Shown here one piece after another: positions 1 to 10,097 of a stretch of DNA of 12,500 nucleotides (position 1 is its first letter; every line of letters starts with the position of its first letter). Both the position numbers and the translations under genes were made by a program. The notes beneath the pieces are model-generated. The model worked only from the letters and a program-made list of their open reading frames with translations. It was not told the origin of the DNA and did no database searches. The DNA is from Acropora yongei (taxonomy: Eukaryota; Cnidaria; Anthozoa; Scleractinia; Acroporidae), in NCBI GenBank assembly GCA_014634225.1, contig BLFN01000798.1, positions 826,892-839,391 of the forward strand, read 5' to 3'.

Positions 1-80
1 AATTTCGGTACTTAATGATTAGCTCATTCAAATGTTATCATATTCATTTGGTGATTGACGATTTTGTGTTATATTTTCAG

Positions 81-134
81 ACAAACAATTCCGTCTCTTG
101 ATCAGGAAGCGGAAAGGCCTGAGTCGCCCACTAG
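81..134 (+). CDS. WDR24: WDR24 coding exon (linker)
   Basis: Acceptor tttcag before 81 and donor ag|gtttgt after 134. The first base completes a codon, then 17 codons ([17 protein letters not shown]) and two bases AG that pair with C464 to give Ser. It is a polar linker upstream of the helical region. It is the least certain exon of the set because the linker is poorly conserved in the family; phase compatibility with the next exon is the main support. Confidence 0.65.
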
Positions 135-2142
135 GTTTGTCATATACTGAAAACATTACAACCATTCTCATACTTAACTGAGCGCTCGCCATGGGAGACT
201 TTCTGTTCCATGTACATTGTAAGTTAAGGATCCAAACGTTGGGTCTTTACTAGCCCAACCGAGGAGTTAACCCTGCTCTAAATGGAACAATTCCTGCGGA
301 TGATATAAGAAGGACTTGAAGCCACTAGGTCGCACTGTCTCTAAACTGAATAATGAAGAGCGACATGCACATTTGACAGGAATTTAACTTCTGTCAGGAC
401 GTCTTGCCGAGGGACTCCAAGTGTGGTTTGATTGATTTTTGTTTAATTTTATTCTCACTTTAGCAATGTCGAATCTGAATCACTGAGTGCCATAAATGTT
501 AAGTCCCTGATCGATTCAAGTATTGTCGAATTGCAAGAAACTTACTCTTCCTCCAACAAATCCTTGGTAAGCGGTATCTACAGGATCTGGTGATTTTTAT
601 TTACATTCTAATCGGTTGTTTTAATTTTAAAGCCACCTTGCTTCTCAGTTCTCAACGAAGCTGTCGGCGAGATAATGAGAACCTTGTTTCCAGGAGGAAA
701 GGGACGGGAATGGCCTTCCGAATACATGTATACGAGTGTTTCTCGATCTCTAATAATAGTCTTTCTGTCATTAGTCACTTCCTGAGTGGGATTTCACGTC
801 ACTTGTTGTGGAAGTGCTCCAGCATTTGGCAGATACGGTAGGGCTTTGAGCCTCACTTTCATAAAGTTTGCTTAAAAAGGCTGCTAGTATCAACCAAAAC
901 AGAGGTAAAGATTCACCTCTGTTTGCCATTCGCTTTGATACCTGAAATCCTCGTATATCTTGTTTGGCGAAAATAAATGAATTTCACACTGTCCACATTA
1001 TTGACATTATGAGCTGTTATTGGTCGCCAAACACAGCCCCTCCCCCAATTTAATATTGACTTGAAAGGCTCGGGGCTTGCACCTGAAAAACAACTTTTTA
1101 TATGGGGAGGGGGCAACTGTGTGTGTACAGTTAGCGTTATGGAACCAATACTTTTGACAAGTAATCAGCTCTGTTTACTTGTGTCTTCAGGGAGATGTGC
1201 AAATGTGTGTTTCGGCACTAATCGTCCTTGGCGAGAAAATCCGGAGTAGAATAGATGAGCAAACTCAGGAACAGTGGATTATTTCTTACATTGGTAGGTG
1301 TCGAGACATCGATCTTTCTTTTCACTTTTCAAAACCTACTTCAGAAAAGCCGGCACGAAACGGCACTAACGGATCACTTTATCAGCCCGGAAATTCCCCG
1401 CCACTAGGGAAAGGCAGGAATTAATTCTCTATACTTTTTTGTCATTGATTGTAACGCAAGATCCAACAAATACTTCGACTGAAACTGAATTATTTTTCCT
1501 TTAACGTTGTAGACTATTGACATGTTTCATGTGTTTTTGTCACGTCTCTACAAAAGATTTACTTGGCCGCCTTCAGTTGTGGTCCGTGGCGACACAAATC
1601 ATTCAACTTTCCAGTTTGCCAGCAATCAGCTCATTAAATCAGGTAAGAAGGAAATTGAAGATCTTTCCTTTTAGTAAGTTTGCTGGCTGAGTTTCTTCAA
1701 TTGGCCGTAGATACGGAGGATAGTAGAGAAACAGTCAAATTCTTCAAGGGTGTTACTGCTAGTGGAAATTCTGTATTTTTCAACTTCTGTGTACACTTTT
1801 CAGGCCTCGACGACTGTGCACACAATGTGTGAGCGATGTTCCAAGCCCCTAACTACGTCTGGTTGGTATTGTGAGAGATGTCGGAGCGTTGTGGCGCCGT
1901 GTTCTTTGTGGTAAGTTGAATTCTTTGCCTACCTTTCTTTCCTGTTCGGTAACTTAACGCGTATAGTATTTTTGAGTGTTAAGCTTGTTCAATTTGTTTT
2001 TCACAGTCATTTGATGGTAAAAGGCCCCTATGTTTGGTGCCAAGGCTGTGGTCATGGGGGTCACCTCAAACACATGAAAGAATGGTTCTCTAACCACATC
2101 TGGTGCCCAGCGGGCTGTGGGCATATGTGCGAGTATACGTGA
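81..2142 (+). CDS. WDR24: WDR24 (GATOR2 complex subunit), 3' part, seven exons
   Basis: Spliced coding region, 5' partial: exons 81-134, 464-566, 775-837, 1191-1293, 1557-1642, 1804-1910 and 2007-2142 join with matching phases and GT-AG borders into 216 residues plus stop. WDR24 is a subunit of GATOR2, which counteracts GATOR1 at the lysosome and so permits mTORC1 activation by amino acids. The family match rests on the block [19 protein letters not shown] followed by IDEQTQEQW, and on the C-terminus with its [14 protein letters not shown] and [11 protein letters not shown] motifs. Zinc ligands are visible at partial-protein residues C145, C148, C159, C162 (finger) and C169, C172, C183, C186, H188, H191, H194, C205, C209, H211, C213 (RING-like). 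The close paralogues WDR59 and MIOS share the RING, but the CEY ending and the QTQE helix favour WDR24. The N-terminal WD40 propeller lies outside the window. Confidence 0.9.
135..463 (+). other. WDR24 intron, no embedded feature seen
   Basis: A 329-bp intron between gtttgt (donor at 135) and tttag (acceptor ending 463). It has multiple stops in all frames and no repeat or RNA that I recognise. Confidence 0.6.
464..566 (+). CDS. WDR24: WDR24 coding exon (linker)
   Basis: Acceptor cactttag before 464 and strong donor ttg|gtaagc after 566. It encodes 34 residues after the split Ser, acidic and serine-rich ([13 protein letters not shown] ... SSSNKSL), and ends in phase 0. It corresponds to the linker between the WD40 propeller and the conserved helical block. 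Confidence 0.8.
775..837 (+). CDS. WDR24: WDR24 coding exon (helical block start)
   Basis: A 21-codon exon, phase 0 at both ends, encoding [20 protein letters not shown] plus Thr. An in-frame TAG sits at 772-774, exactly at the ttag acceptor, which fixes the exon start there or at the weaker AG at 785-786. Donor acg|gtaggg follows 837. The residues align with the family segment directly before the GDVQ motif. Confidence 0.83.
897..924. repeat. Short perfect inverted repeat (hairpin) in a WDR24 intron
   Basis: Arms 897-906 (AAACAGAGGT) and 915-924 (ACCTCTGTTT) are exact reverse complements around an 8-base loop. Function is unknown; it could be a remnant of a small mobile element or chance. 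Confidence 0.6.
961..1033. repeat. Inverted-repeat-bounded 73-bp segment
   Basis: TGTTTGGCGA at 961-970 and its exact reverse complement at 1024-1033 bound an AT-rich 53-bp interior. This is the layout of a tiny MITE-like remnant, but I see no target-site duplication. Confidence 0.4.
1191..1293 (+). CDS. WDR24: WDR24 coding exon (conserved GDVQ/QTQE block)
   Basis: Acceptor gtcttcag before 1191 and donor attg|gtaggt after 1293. It encodes 34 residues including [16 protein letters not shown] and [13 protein letters not shown], the most diagnostic alpha-helical part of WDR24 C-terminal to the propeller. It ends in phase 1. Confidence 0.93.
1557..1642 (+). CDS. WDR24: WDR24 coding exon (helical segment)
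   Basis: Acceptor ctacaaaag before 1557. AT completes the split Asp, then 28 codons ([19 protein letters not shown] ... SLNQ), then strong donor cag|gtaaga after 1642. The RLQLW...SLNQ pattern matches the family segment immediately before the zinc finger. Confidence 0.9.
1804..1910 (+). CDS. WDR24: WDR24 coding exon (zinc finger)
   Basis: Acceptor cttttcag before 1804 and strong donor tgtg|gtaagt after 1910. It encodes [12 protein letters not shown], then SGWYCERC, then PCSLC, giving two CxxC pairs of a zinc finger followed by the first RING CxxC, whose second Cys is split across the intron. Confidence 0.95.
2007..2142 (+). CDS. WDR24: WDR24 terminal coding exon (RING-like end)
   Basis: Acceptor tttttcacag before 2007. 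The exon completes the split Cys and encodes 44 residues ending [12 protein letters not shown], then TGA at 2140-2142. Remaining RING ligands lie in [13 protein letters not shown] and CPAGCGH. The stop position matches the usual end of the family, so the C-terminus is intact. Confidence 0.96.
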
Positions 2143-2395
2143 CCAGGCCAAGCTCAGCCTACAAGACGTTTGTGAAGTAAACCATGACTGACAGTTAGCC
2201 GAGAGGATCAACTGAGGGAGCAATCTGCGTTACTGGCCTTAGCTTTTTTCTGGTTCTTGAAGTCGGTGGCCTCCCCTTCATGACTGAATCTTCAGTGTAA
2301 AAAAAACCCTGTCAGTCTCACGGATGACGTAAGACCATTAAACAATAACCAAACCCCAGCAACAGCTGACGTAATAAAGAAAAAACATCACAGGT
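2143..2395 (+). other. WDR24: WDR24 3' UTR
   Basis: Non-coding sequence from the TGA to just past the poly(A) signal at 2373-2378. The right edge is an estimate for the cleavage site. No structured element is evident. Confidence 0.6.
2373..2378 (+). terminator. Polyadenylation signal of WDR24
   Basis: Canonical AATAAA about 230 bp after the WDR24 stop codon, followed by an A-rich stretch and a GT-containing tract, as expected for cleavage at about 2390-2400. Confidence 0.7.
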
Positions 2396-2759
2396 TTTCA
2401 CGATAAACCCCGGAAACAATGGTCCCCTGAAGACCAGTTCAAGTTTACTTGCGAAACTTGGCGTATAGTTTATAGTTTAACACGCAATATGCATCGAATT
2501 TCGATATATCAAGAAGTGGGAATGGCTCTAGTTCAGATATTCTAGAAATAGGGCCAGCTTCAAATTAACCTATGCGAGACTCCGAGAAAGTTAACATTGC
2601 AGCAAATACATTACGAGAGCTTCCATTCCACATACTAAAAGCACAGGCATACTTTATACTTATCATCATCATCATAATTAGCACAAAAAAAATTCACCTT
2701 TTTAGAAAAGAAAATGAAACTGCCCACAGAGTACTACAATAATAGGTTCTCATTTTTAC

Positions 2760-3625
2760 TAGCAACAATCTAGTCTTTTATTAAAAATGATTGTGAAAAT
2801 TAATTTCAATTTAAACAACGTCAAGTACAATAGCAAATATTAAAGTGCAATGTAGGCTATATCAATACATTTCCTTTGCTCGGTTATCACTATATGCCTT
2901 TCTGATTCAACTAACACAGCATGAACAAAGATATGAGTTTCCCATTATTTTTCCTTTGCGAAATAGATCCTTTTTAAATATTTTTTTTTTCACCCCAGGA
3001 CTAAATTTGTACCCATGTTATGGAAATAATCTATATAAATACATTTTCACTTTCAACATCAAATAACGATAAATTGACAAACTACACCTTGGCATTCTGT
3101 TTTCAGTGATGGTTAACATATCCTTTCACTTTACAATACTTGGTGTATGCATATTCACAAGACTGAGCAAAGCTACCAAGCCCTGTATGTTGGCGGGAAG
3201 TGTTGAGAAATCTACAACATAGCAACTAACACGCGTTTATAAAAGGCACTTCAGTTGTAGAATTTGAATTTCAGACTATTTTTTCTACGTTGCTGGTTAG
3301 TCTATGAGCCAATACAATTGACTGTTAAATCGAATGGCCTGCAAAACAAAAAAGAAAAAGAATCGTTTTGAAATCATCCTGGGACATTCAGTGTAACCTG
3401 AAGCTTTTCAAGTAACCACTCAACTGAAAAGGGGGACACAGACCGAGGACGGCGACCAGTTGACGCTTTATACAAAGTAGTCGCTAATAAATAGTCGCGT
3501 TGGTGCCAGGGCAGCATCCAAATGCAACTTCAGTCTGCAGTTCAAAATGGCTAGCATTGATGTCTCAACGAAACAGATCCTAGTTGACTCTTAATAAAGC
3601 AGTGTCATTACCATTATCTATTGAT
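2760..3625 (-). other. COBL: COBL-like 3' UTR
   Basis: AT-rich non-coding sequence from the TGA to just beyond the minus-strand poly(A) signal. It includes AU-rich stretches (a T9 run around 2981-2990, and ATTTA-type pentamers on the transcript near 3037-3044). The cleavage point is an estimate. Confidence 0.55.
2777..2782 (-). terminator. Polyadenylation signal of the COBL-like gene
   Basis: TTTATT on the plus strand, so AATAAA on the minus strand, about 845 bp after the stop. It is the only canonical hexamer I found on this strand between 2400 and 3625. A TATAAA variant at 3241-3236 could give a shorter UTR. Confidence 0.55.
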
Positions 3626-3718
3626 TCACTTCTTTTCTCTCAATGCTTTCATAGCGGCCACCATTCCTTGAGGAACCACCGTGGTGTCCGTCTTGACATC
3701 CTTCATAATGAAATAAAA
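3626..3718 (-). CDS. COBL: COBL-like terminal coding exon, 30 residues
   Basis: Acceptor gtttgtttttag before 3718 on the minus strand, phase 0 after the CAG of the giant exon. It encodes FYFIMKDVKTDTTVVP then QGMVAAMKALREKK and TGA at 3628-3626. The last 13 residues are predicted helical by eye and loosely recall the amphipathic helix of a WH2 motif, but no LKKV follows. The exon is supported by the acceptor, phase and the immediate stop; there is no homologue I can name. Confidence 0.7.
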   Translation of the reverse strand, partial: FYFIMKDVKTDTTVVPQGMVAAMKALREKK

Positions 3719-6700
3719 CTAAAAACAAACAAAAATCAATATTCTAAGTTTTGCTGGAGGTAAAAATGGGTCAACCAAGAGTTATAGTGGTTTCAAGACA
3801 GACATACTCCATCTCCATTAAAATGATACAGGGTCAAAGTGCTCCTAAAGGTGCAGAAGTTAAAGAGTTAAAGTGCACCTAACCCAAAAAAGCACATTGC
3901 ACCTCTTGAAACAATTTTTTAAAACCAAATACTGGCTTTTCATTGGCCTCAAAACTTGCAAAGTACCAAGCACCATTAGTTTCATGACGGAGTTCAAAAG
4001 GAGCGCAAACCCCTTCCTGAATTGACGACACAAACTGTTTTGCATGGCATTAAGTCATTGTAGACATGCAAGCAAAGACGGTTGTGATAAAAGAAATATT
4101 CTGATCGTCCGCAGAGTCAAGACCTGAGAAGGCAAGATATCAGTGACTGACATTTAGACCACCAAAGCCAAGTCATCTTCAGAGTCAAGAGGCAAAGCAA
4201 CCCTCTCTATCTTATTCAACGATAGTTAATGAAACGATGTAAAGTTGTAGAGGAATTCTACTCGTACCTGTCCACCAGAAACGCTTGTCTTCGACGGTTG
4301 TCTATCATTCCCTTGAATTATGTAAGCAGGCATTGAATGCCGCTTGGATGGATCCTCCTTTCCTGTTTTTGTTCTCATAATAACTGTTGGAAGTGCTGAG
4401 TCTACTGCCTTTCCTTGTTTCACGTTTTCGGTGGAGGCAAATGATTTATTGAAAGCTAGCGGGAATGAATTGGATCCAGTTTTTGTTGGCTGTCCTGGTG
4501 TAGCTTGTGCATCCACTACCTTGACCTGAGCCAGTGACTTATCGTGTGCATCAACTAAATCTTTATTATTGTCGATACGCTGGAGTTCCTTCTGCCTCGG
4601 ATTCTCTGCTAATATTGTCCGAGGTGGTTTTGCAGCGGGATGTCGTAAATCTGGTTTGATTAGTTTGTCTTCTTGTACGCTGGCATGTTCATGCGAGGAG
4701 TTTTCTGTCTTTCCCATTCCAGCTACCTGATAAGCAGCGCGTTTTTTCACATCAGCCCAACTTCCTCCAGTTTTGATTGAAGACTTTGGGCCTGCAGTTA
4801 ACACCTGGAATTTTGAGCTATCCACAATTGCGGAAAATGGTCGAGATCGTTGAGCTCTATGACCAACCATTGAATCACGCATTATCTGATCACGAATTGA
4901 TGCGGCAGAGCTGGAAGAGTCAGTAGAAGGCATAGAGTCAGTGCCAGCCTTGACTGATTTAATTTGGCAATCTTTGGGCGACCTTTGGGTCTCAAAGAAA
5001 TTGCTTGAGAAAGAGACGTTTTCGCCCTTCGAATTGAAGGATTCCGGTTTCTTCAATATAGGATTGTTATTGGCATCAGTTGAAACGGTTTGGTGTGATT
5101 CTTTGAATGCAGGTGAATTTGTCGTAATTCTCGCATTTTCCTGAGTATTTTCTTGGTCTAATGAAATGTCCTTGGATGACTCATCAAGCGAAGACCCCGT
5201 GACGGTAACCTCACCGGATCCCACGATAGGTTGGACGAAAGGTTCCACTGATGAAGTCCCAGTAAATGGTTTCACTTGAAAGGAGACTGGGTGCGCAACT
5301 TTCTTTCCCTGTTCAACAAATGAAATTGGCTTAAACGCTGATGTCCACATTATTGATCTCTTGTTGTTTACTTCTGGCCCCACCCAACTACGTGGTCTTT
5401 CCACAACGGAAACTGTACTTTGCCCCAGTAAGGATTCACCTGGCTTAGATGAAGCTTCTGGTTTCGTTTCAGATTCGTGCTCTTTCTCTGTTACCTCTGC
5501 GGCAGAAGAAGTGAGGCCCAGATCCGATGCCAGATCCGGGTGGTGTCGAAGAGGCGGGGCAGTGAAAGGTGGAGGCTTGGGTAACTCTACTGTGTTGATA
5601 GTCTCAACAGGAGACGAAGGACAAGATGGCGACGATCCGCTTGTGGAGTCTGATAAATTAGAATCAGTCACTGTAATTGTGTCATTTGAAAAAGATTCAG
5701 CTCGCACGCCTGAAGACTCGTTCGTGGGCTTAATTGATCTGCAGGTTTCAGTAGCTTCAACTTTTTCAGACACAACATCACCATCGCTTTGTAACTCAGT
5801 TTGTGTTGAACAAGTCTGGACTGCTACATTCTCTTTGTCTCTAAGTGGTCCCGAGGAGTCGCAAGAAAGCTTTGATTCTTCACTGAGAGAGATTCCAGAC
5901 TCGGTTGATCTATCACTGTATAATTCCGAGGGAGAATGTAGAGTAAACGACATGGGTGTGGTTGTGGGTGGCGAAGAAGAAGGAGGACGTTGTAGGACAT
6001 GAGCTTCTTGAACGGAAGACAGATCCAATCGTAATTCTGAGTCAATGCCTGTGCGCAATTGAGACCTCTCAGTATCTGAGTCCTCCAATTGTTCAACAAA
6101 CACAGACCCCTCCCCTTGTCTCGCAAGTAATGTAACATCCATCGTCCACTCTCCTTCACTATTTAATTCTTGTCGCTCCTGCTCTTGTCTGGGCTCGAAC
6201 ACAACTACCTTCTCCACCGGCTTGCTTTTAGTAGGAAGTTCTTCAGACCGACCCTGTCGTTCGCTGGCATGTGGATGATAACTTGTTGAGGATGACGCTT
6301 CCTTGTCCAGCTCTTTAAGCATCCCCTCCAATTCTCTAAGTCTGTCATGAGGAGAGTTTGTTGGTTTTGTTTGAGGAGTAACAAAGGCTTCCATAAACAC
6401 ATTTCCTCCTCCTACATCATCAACAGCTACATTTGCATCTTTGTTCTCATATTTTTGTTCATATTTGTCCTGCGTAGTCTCAGAATTTTTATAATTTAGC
6501 GCATCTAAACTCGTTCGTCCCTCTTCTGCGGTCATCTGTTTCATGTCATCGCAAGAATCTCGATTATCTAGTTTAGCTTGATATATTGGTTTCACAGGCG
6601 TGTCCTCTTGTTCACCTCCATTGGATACTGTGGATGAATGAAGACGAGAAAGTGCACTCTGTTGGACACCAAGTTTTGAATTAACAAGAACCTTTGTCCC

Positions 6701-9700
6701 TGGGTCGCTTTTCGTGTCCGGTTGTTTAGCTTTGCTGAGTGGTAAAGGCTTGGTAGGGATAACCCACTCTGGGATGAAGCTCTGCGTTGATGTACCACCA
6801 AACATTGCTGGAGGTACCTCTCGTTGGACTTTCCTTCCAAGTGTAAGGGCGTCACTTACTGACTCTGAGTTTGATTGTGCGTTTTCTGTGAAAGATCCTT
6901 CGAAAACTTCCATTAATTTGTCCTTTATTTCTGGTTTTTCTGGCTCGAGATTCTGATCAAACTTTTCGACTTCAAACTGTCTTTGTTGGTTTAAAGGGCC
7001 TCGGTGTTCTCGAACGGATGACAGTGAATGTTCTATTATTTCAGTTGTCTGGGGCTGCTTCATTTGCAGGGATTCTGGGTTTGTTGACACATGAACACCA
7101 GAGTTCTGTTTGACAAAGTTGTATGGCTTCCGTTTTGGTTCTGGTTTAACTCGCTTAGAAATTCGTATTTGTTCCTCCGTTTTGGAATTAACCTTTCCAT
7201 TACCGACTTCATTTAATGTGTTCGCAGCTGCTTGCAAATCAAGGCTTTGCATAGTGACAGGCCTTTCCTTTTTCTTTCTCGATAAATCTGTTGATAATCC
7301 CATTCCCGGCGAAGTATCATTAGCGGCTCCAACGTTGACTTCTACTGCTTGTTTTTCTAACTCTCTATAACTTTCAAAATTTGCTACTGGCACGGAACGT
7401 TTCTCGATGTTCTGCTTTTCATATTGTTGGTCTCCTGTACGAGTTCCAATCACAACATTAGTCCCTAAAATTTCATCTGTTTTCTTTTGACTGTTCTCAT
7501 CTGATGGAGATGTTTCCTCGATATTATGATCCAATTTTATCATATATTTACTGCTGATCATTTCAAGTTCACGGTTCGTTCCTCTTCCCTTGGCATTCAA
7601 GGGTACTTGGTCTTCCCTCATCCATGAAATATACTCAACCCTGCATAGTCTTGTCTTATCAGCTTCATGTACTTTAGTAAACTCCACAGGAGGGTCCACA
7701 GTGGGATTAGCGAACTGACATGGTGGAGTAATTGGACGCGTTGAGGCGAAGTCAAAAGGTGGCGGAATTGCACTTATGCCATCGACAATTGACCCTGAAT
7801 CGGTATCATCAAACGGTATCGTCAAACCTGCCTTAGGACTTTTCGAAACACCCTCTGAGCTCTGGTCGCACACTGAATCATGGTCTTTTTCTTCATTGTC
7901 TTGGCTTGTAATGATGGATTCCGTTTCTAAAAACACAGGCGGGACATCATGCACAGTTGGCTTTATCACCACCTCAGCTTCATTTCTGATGGACAGCGCC
8001 ACCGGCTCCCTCGGGGGAAGGATCTCATTTGAAGAACATTCTGAGGATAGTTCCGAGTACAGTGGGGGTGGTGGAACCACAGGAAACGATGCATGTTCAT
8101 GAACAGTTGCAAGAACTGACATACGGTCACTTGGCTCTATCGATATTTCCCCTTTTATAACGGATTGTCTGGGGGAAGGAACCAAATATTTTTCAAATTC
8201 GACAACGCCATTCGTAGGTCCATTGCCTAAACAAAACAAAAAAAATAATACCATCGTTAAAAACAAGCGTGGTCTTCATGAAAGGATGCTCATGAAAACT
8301 TTTGTTCTCCCGACGATGGAGGCAACTAAAAAGGGGTCAGGATTTTTTTTCCTAATTTCAATCAGTCCAAATTCTCTTTTCTTAAACAACAAAAAAAAAA
8401 TCGAAATACGCTAGCATTCGCGAATTTTACAAACAAGACGAGTCATGGTCACCTTCAAGAAAGCCTGCTTCAAACTCCGTCAAAGGTTCCACAGGCGTAT
8501 CACACTCATCCAGCGGGGGTGGCAATTCACTGGGTGGCGGAGGAGGAATGAATATTGGGGGAACACCCCTCCAGTCAACCTTCCCATTTTCGTCTTCTTC
8601 TAAATGACCACGTGGGAGTCCCAGATCTAGTGACACTGAGCGCCGCTTAAATGATGCCTGTATTTCTTTTGTTCTGTCAGTGCTGTCAATTGATTCTTGA
8701 GAATCTTTGCTGTCTGTGGAGCATTGCCGGAGAGGCTTTGGAGGAGCAGGCCGTGCTGGGCGTTCAGGGGCAGGCCGTTTCTTTTGACTTGGCTTCAACT
8801 GACCACCACTTGCGGTTGCAGGGATTGCACGGATGGATTTCTTAGTTGGAGGTCCTAAAACAACTGGTTTAGAGTCTGTTTTATTCTCACGAAATAAAGC
8901 CTTCGGAACAGCTGGGCGGGGAGGTGGCGGTGGAGCAGTCCTGCGTTTAATCTTATTCTCTGGTGTCGAGGTTTTGATGTCGTTAGTCCCAGGCGAAATT
9001 TCTGATTTGGAAGAAAAACTTAAATCTGGGGTGGAAGCATAAATGCTATCTTTTTTTATTGGGCTGAAACTCTGATTTTTGAGACGGACCCCACTACGCA
9101 TCTCAAAGGGTGGGGGCTTCTTGGGAAGAGTTGATGATTTCACTACATTTGGTTTTGGAAAGACAGCAGGCTTCTTCTTTACAGGCCCCCCTCCGGAATT
9201 TCTTGGCAAGGGAATCGGTGCAGTTGCGTCAGTCTAGATAAAAAAACAAACGAGAAAACTAAATATCAAGGATTTGACAACTTAGTAAAGAAAATAAAGC
9301 ACACAAACGCCTGATCCCAGTCGGAATATATTCCACTTTGCTCGATCGCCTAAAGTATGTTGGCGTGCTGACATTTAGGCTTTAGCAACTTTAACATTGA
9401 TTCAATTTAATTCACCCTTGGCTACACTATCATTTTACGCAGTCTGTTTGCAATTCCCCCACCCCCCTCTCATATCATGATGCAAAACCACCATTTACCT
9501 CATTTGCTGTGGCTAGTTGATCTTGTCCTGCAAACACATCACCTCCACCGTCAACAAGTGCATCTAAAGATTTACTTCTCTGCCAGAGTAAAGCATTGTC
9601 CTTTTCTTCCCCAGAGATCGTTGATGAAGAGTCAGACTCTGAATCAACTCCACTGCTCCTTCTAAATTCTAAGCATAAGTACAAAATAATCTTTTTAGAA

Positions 9701-10060
9701 CAGACAGATCCTGCTATTATTTAATATCGAACGTGTTGTCGAACTGAAAAGATTTGAATATAATAATTTCCGCCTACCGCAAGTTTTGGTAGCTCTATGA
9801 CAAGTAAGCCTATTCAAATAAAATATTGTTTCACACGCTTGTTTACCGTTTTCTCTTTCTGTTTCTCCCTTTGCCATCATTTTCAAGGCGTTTCTAAAGC
9901 TTGGAGACGAGATGTCGTAACCATACCGGCTCGGAAATACTTAAATAACAATGGACAGACCCTTTTTTTCTGAGCCTGCAACAATAAGCACCCGCAGCAA
10001 ACCATTGTTTGATGAAAACTGCTGGTCTGCAATCTGGCTACAAACGTCTTCTCTATCTAT

Positions 10061-10097
<37 letters not shown>

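Larger units (their letters stand above)
838..1190 (+). other. WDR24 intron with nested inverted repeats
   Basis: A 353-bp intron (gtaggg ... gtcttcag). It contains a 10-bp-stem hairpin at 897-924 and a second perfect 10-bp inverted repeat at 961-970/1024-1033. The rest shows nothing recognisable. Confidence 0.65.

Noticed and set aside
590..841. 83-codon open frame on the + strand
   Set aside because: Wrong frame relative to the WDR24 exon 775-837 and spans its intron; it starts from GTG and has no family resemblance.
1954..2223. 89-codon open frame on the - strand
   Set aside because: Antisense to the last WDR24 exon, whose zinc-ligand-rich reading on the + strand is clearly the real one.
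2661..2680. ATC microsatellite
   Set aside because: Only about four units (tcatcatcatcat), too short to be worth annotating.
2845..3066. 73-codon open frame on the + strand
   Set aside because: AT-rich, lies in the COBL-like 3' UTR on the opposite strand, with no motif.
5361..6002. 213-codon open frame on the + strand
   Set aside because: It is the antisense shadow of the COBL-like giant exon. It has no splice or domain support, and the minus strand frame is open for the full 4 kb.
7776..8102. 108-codon open frame on the + strand
   Set aside because: Antisense shadow of the same exon; the composition only mirrors the Ser/Glu-rich minus-strand protein.
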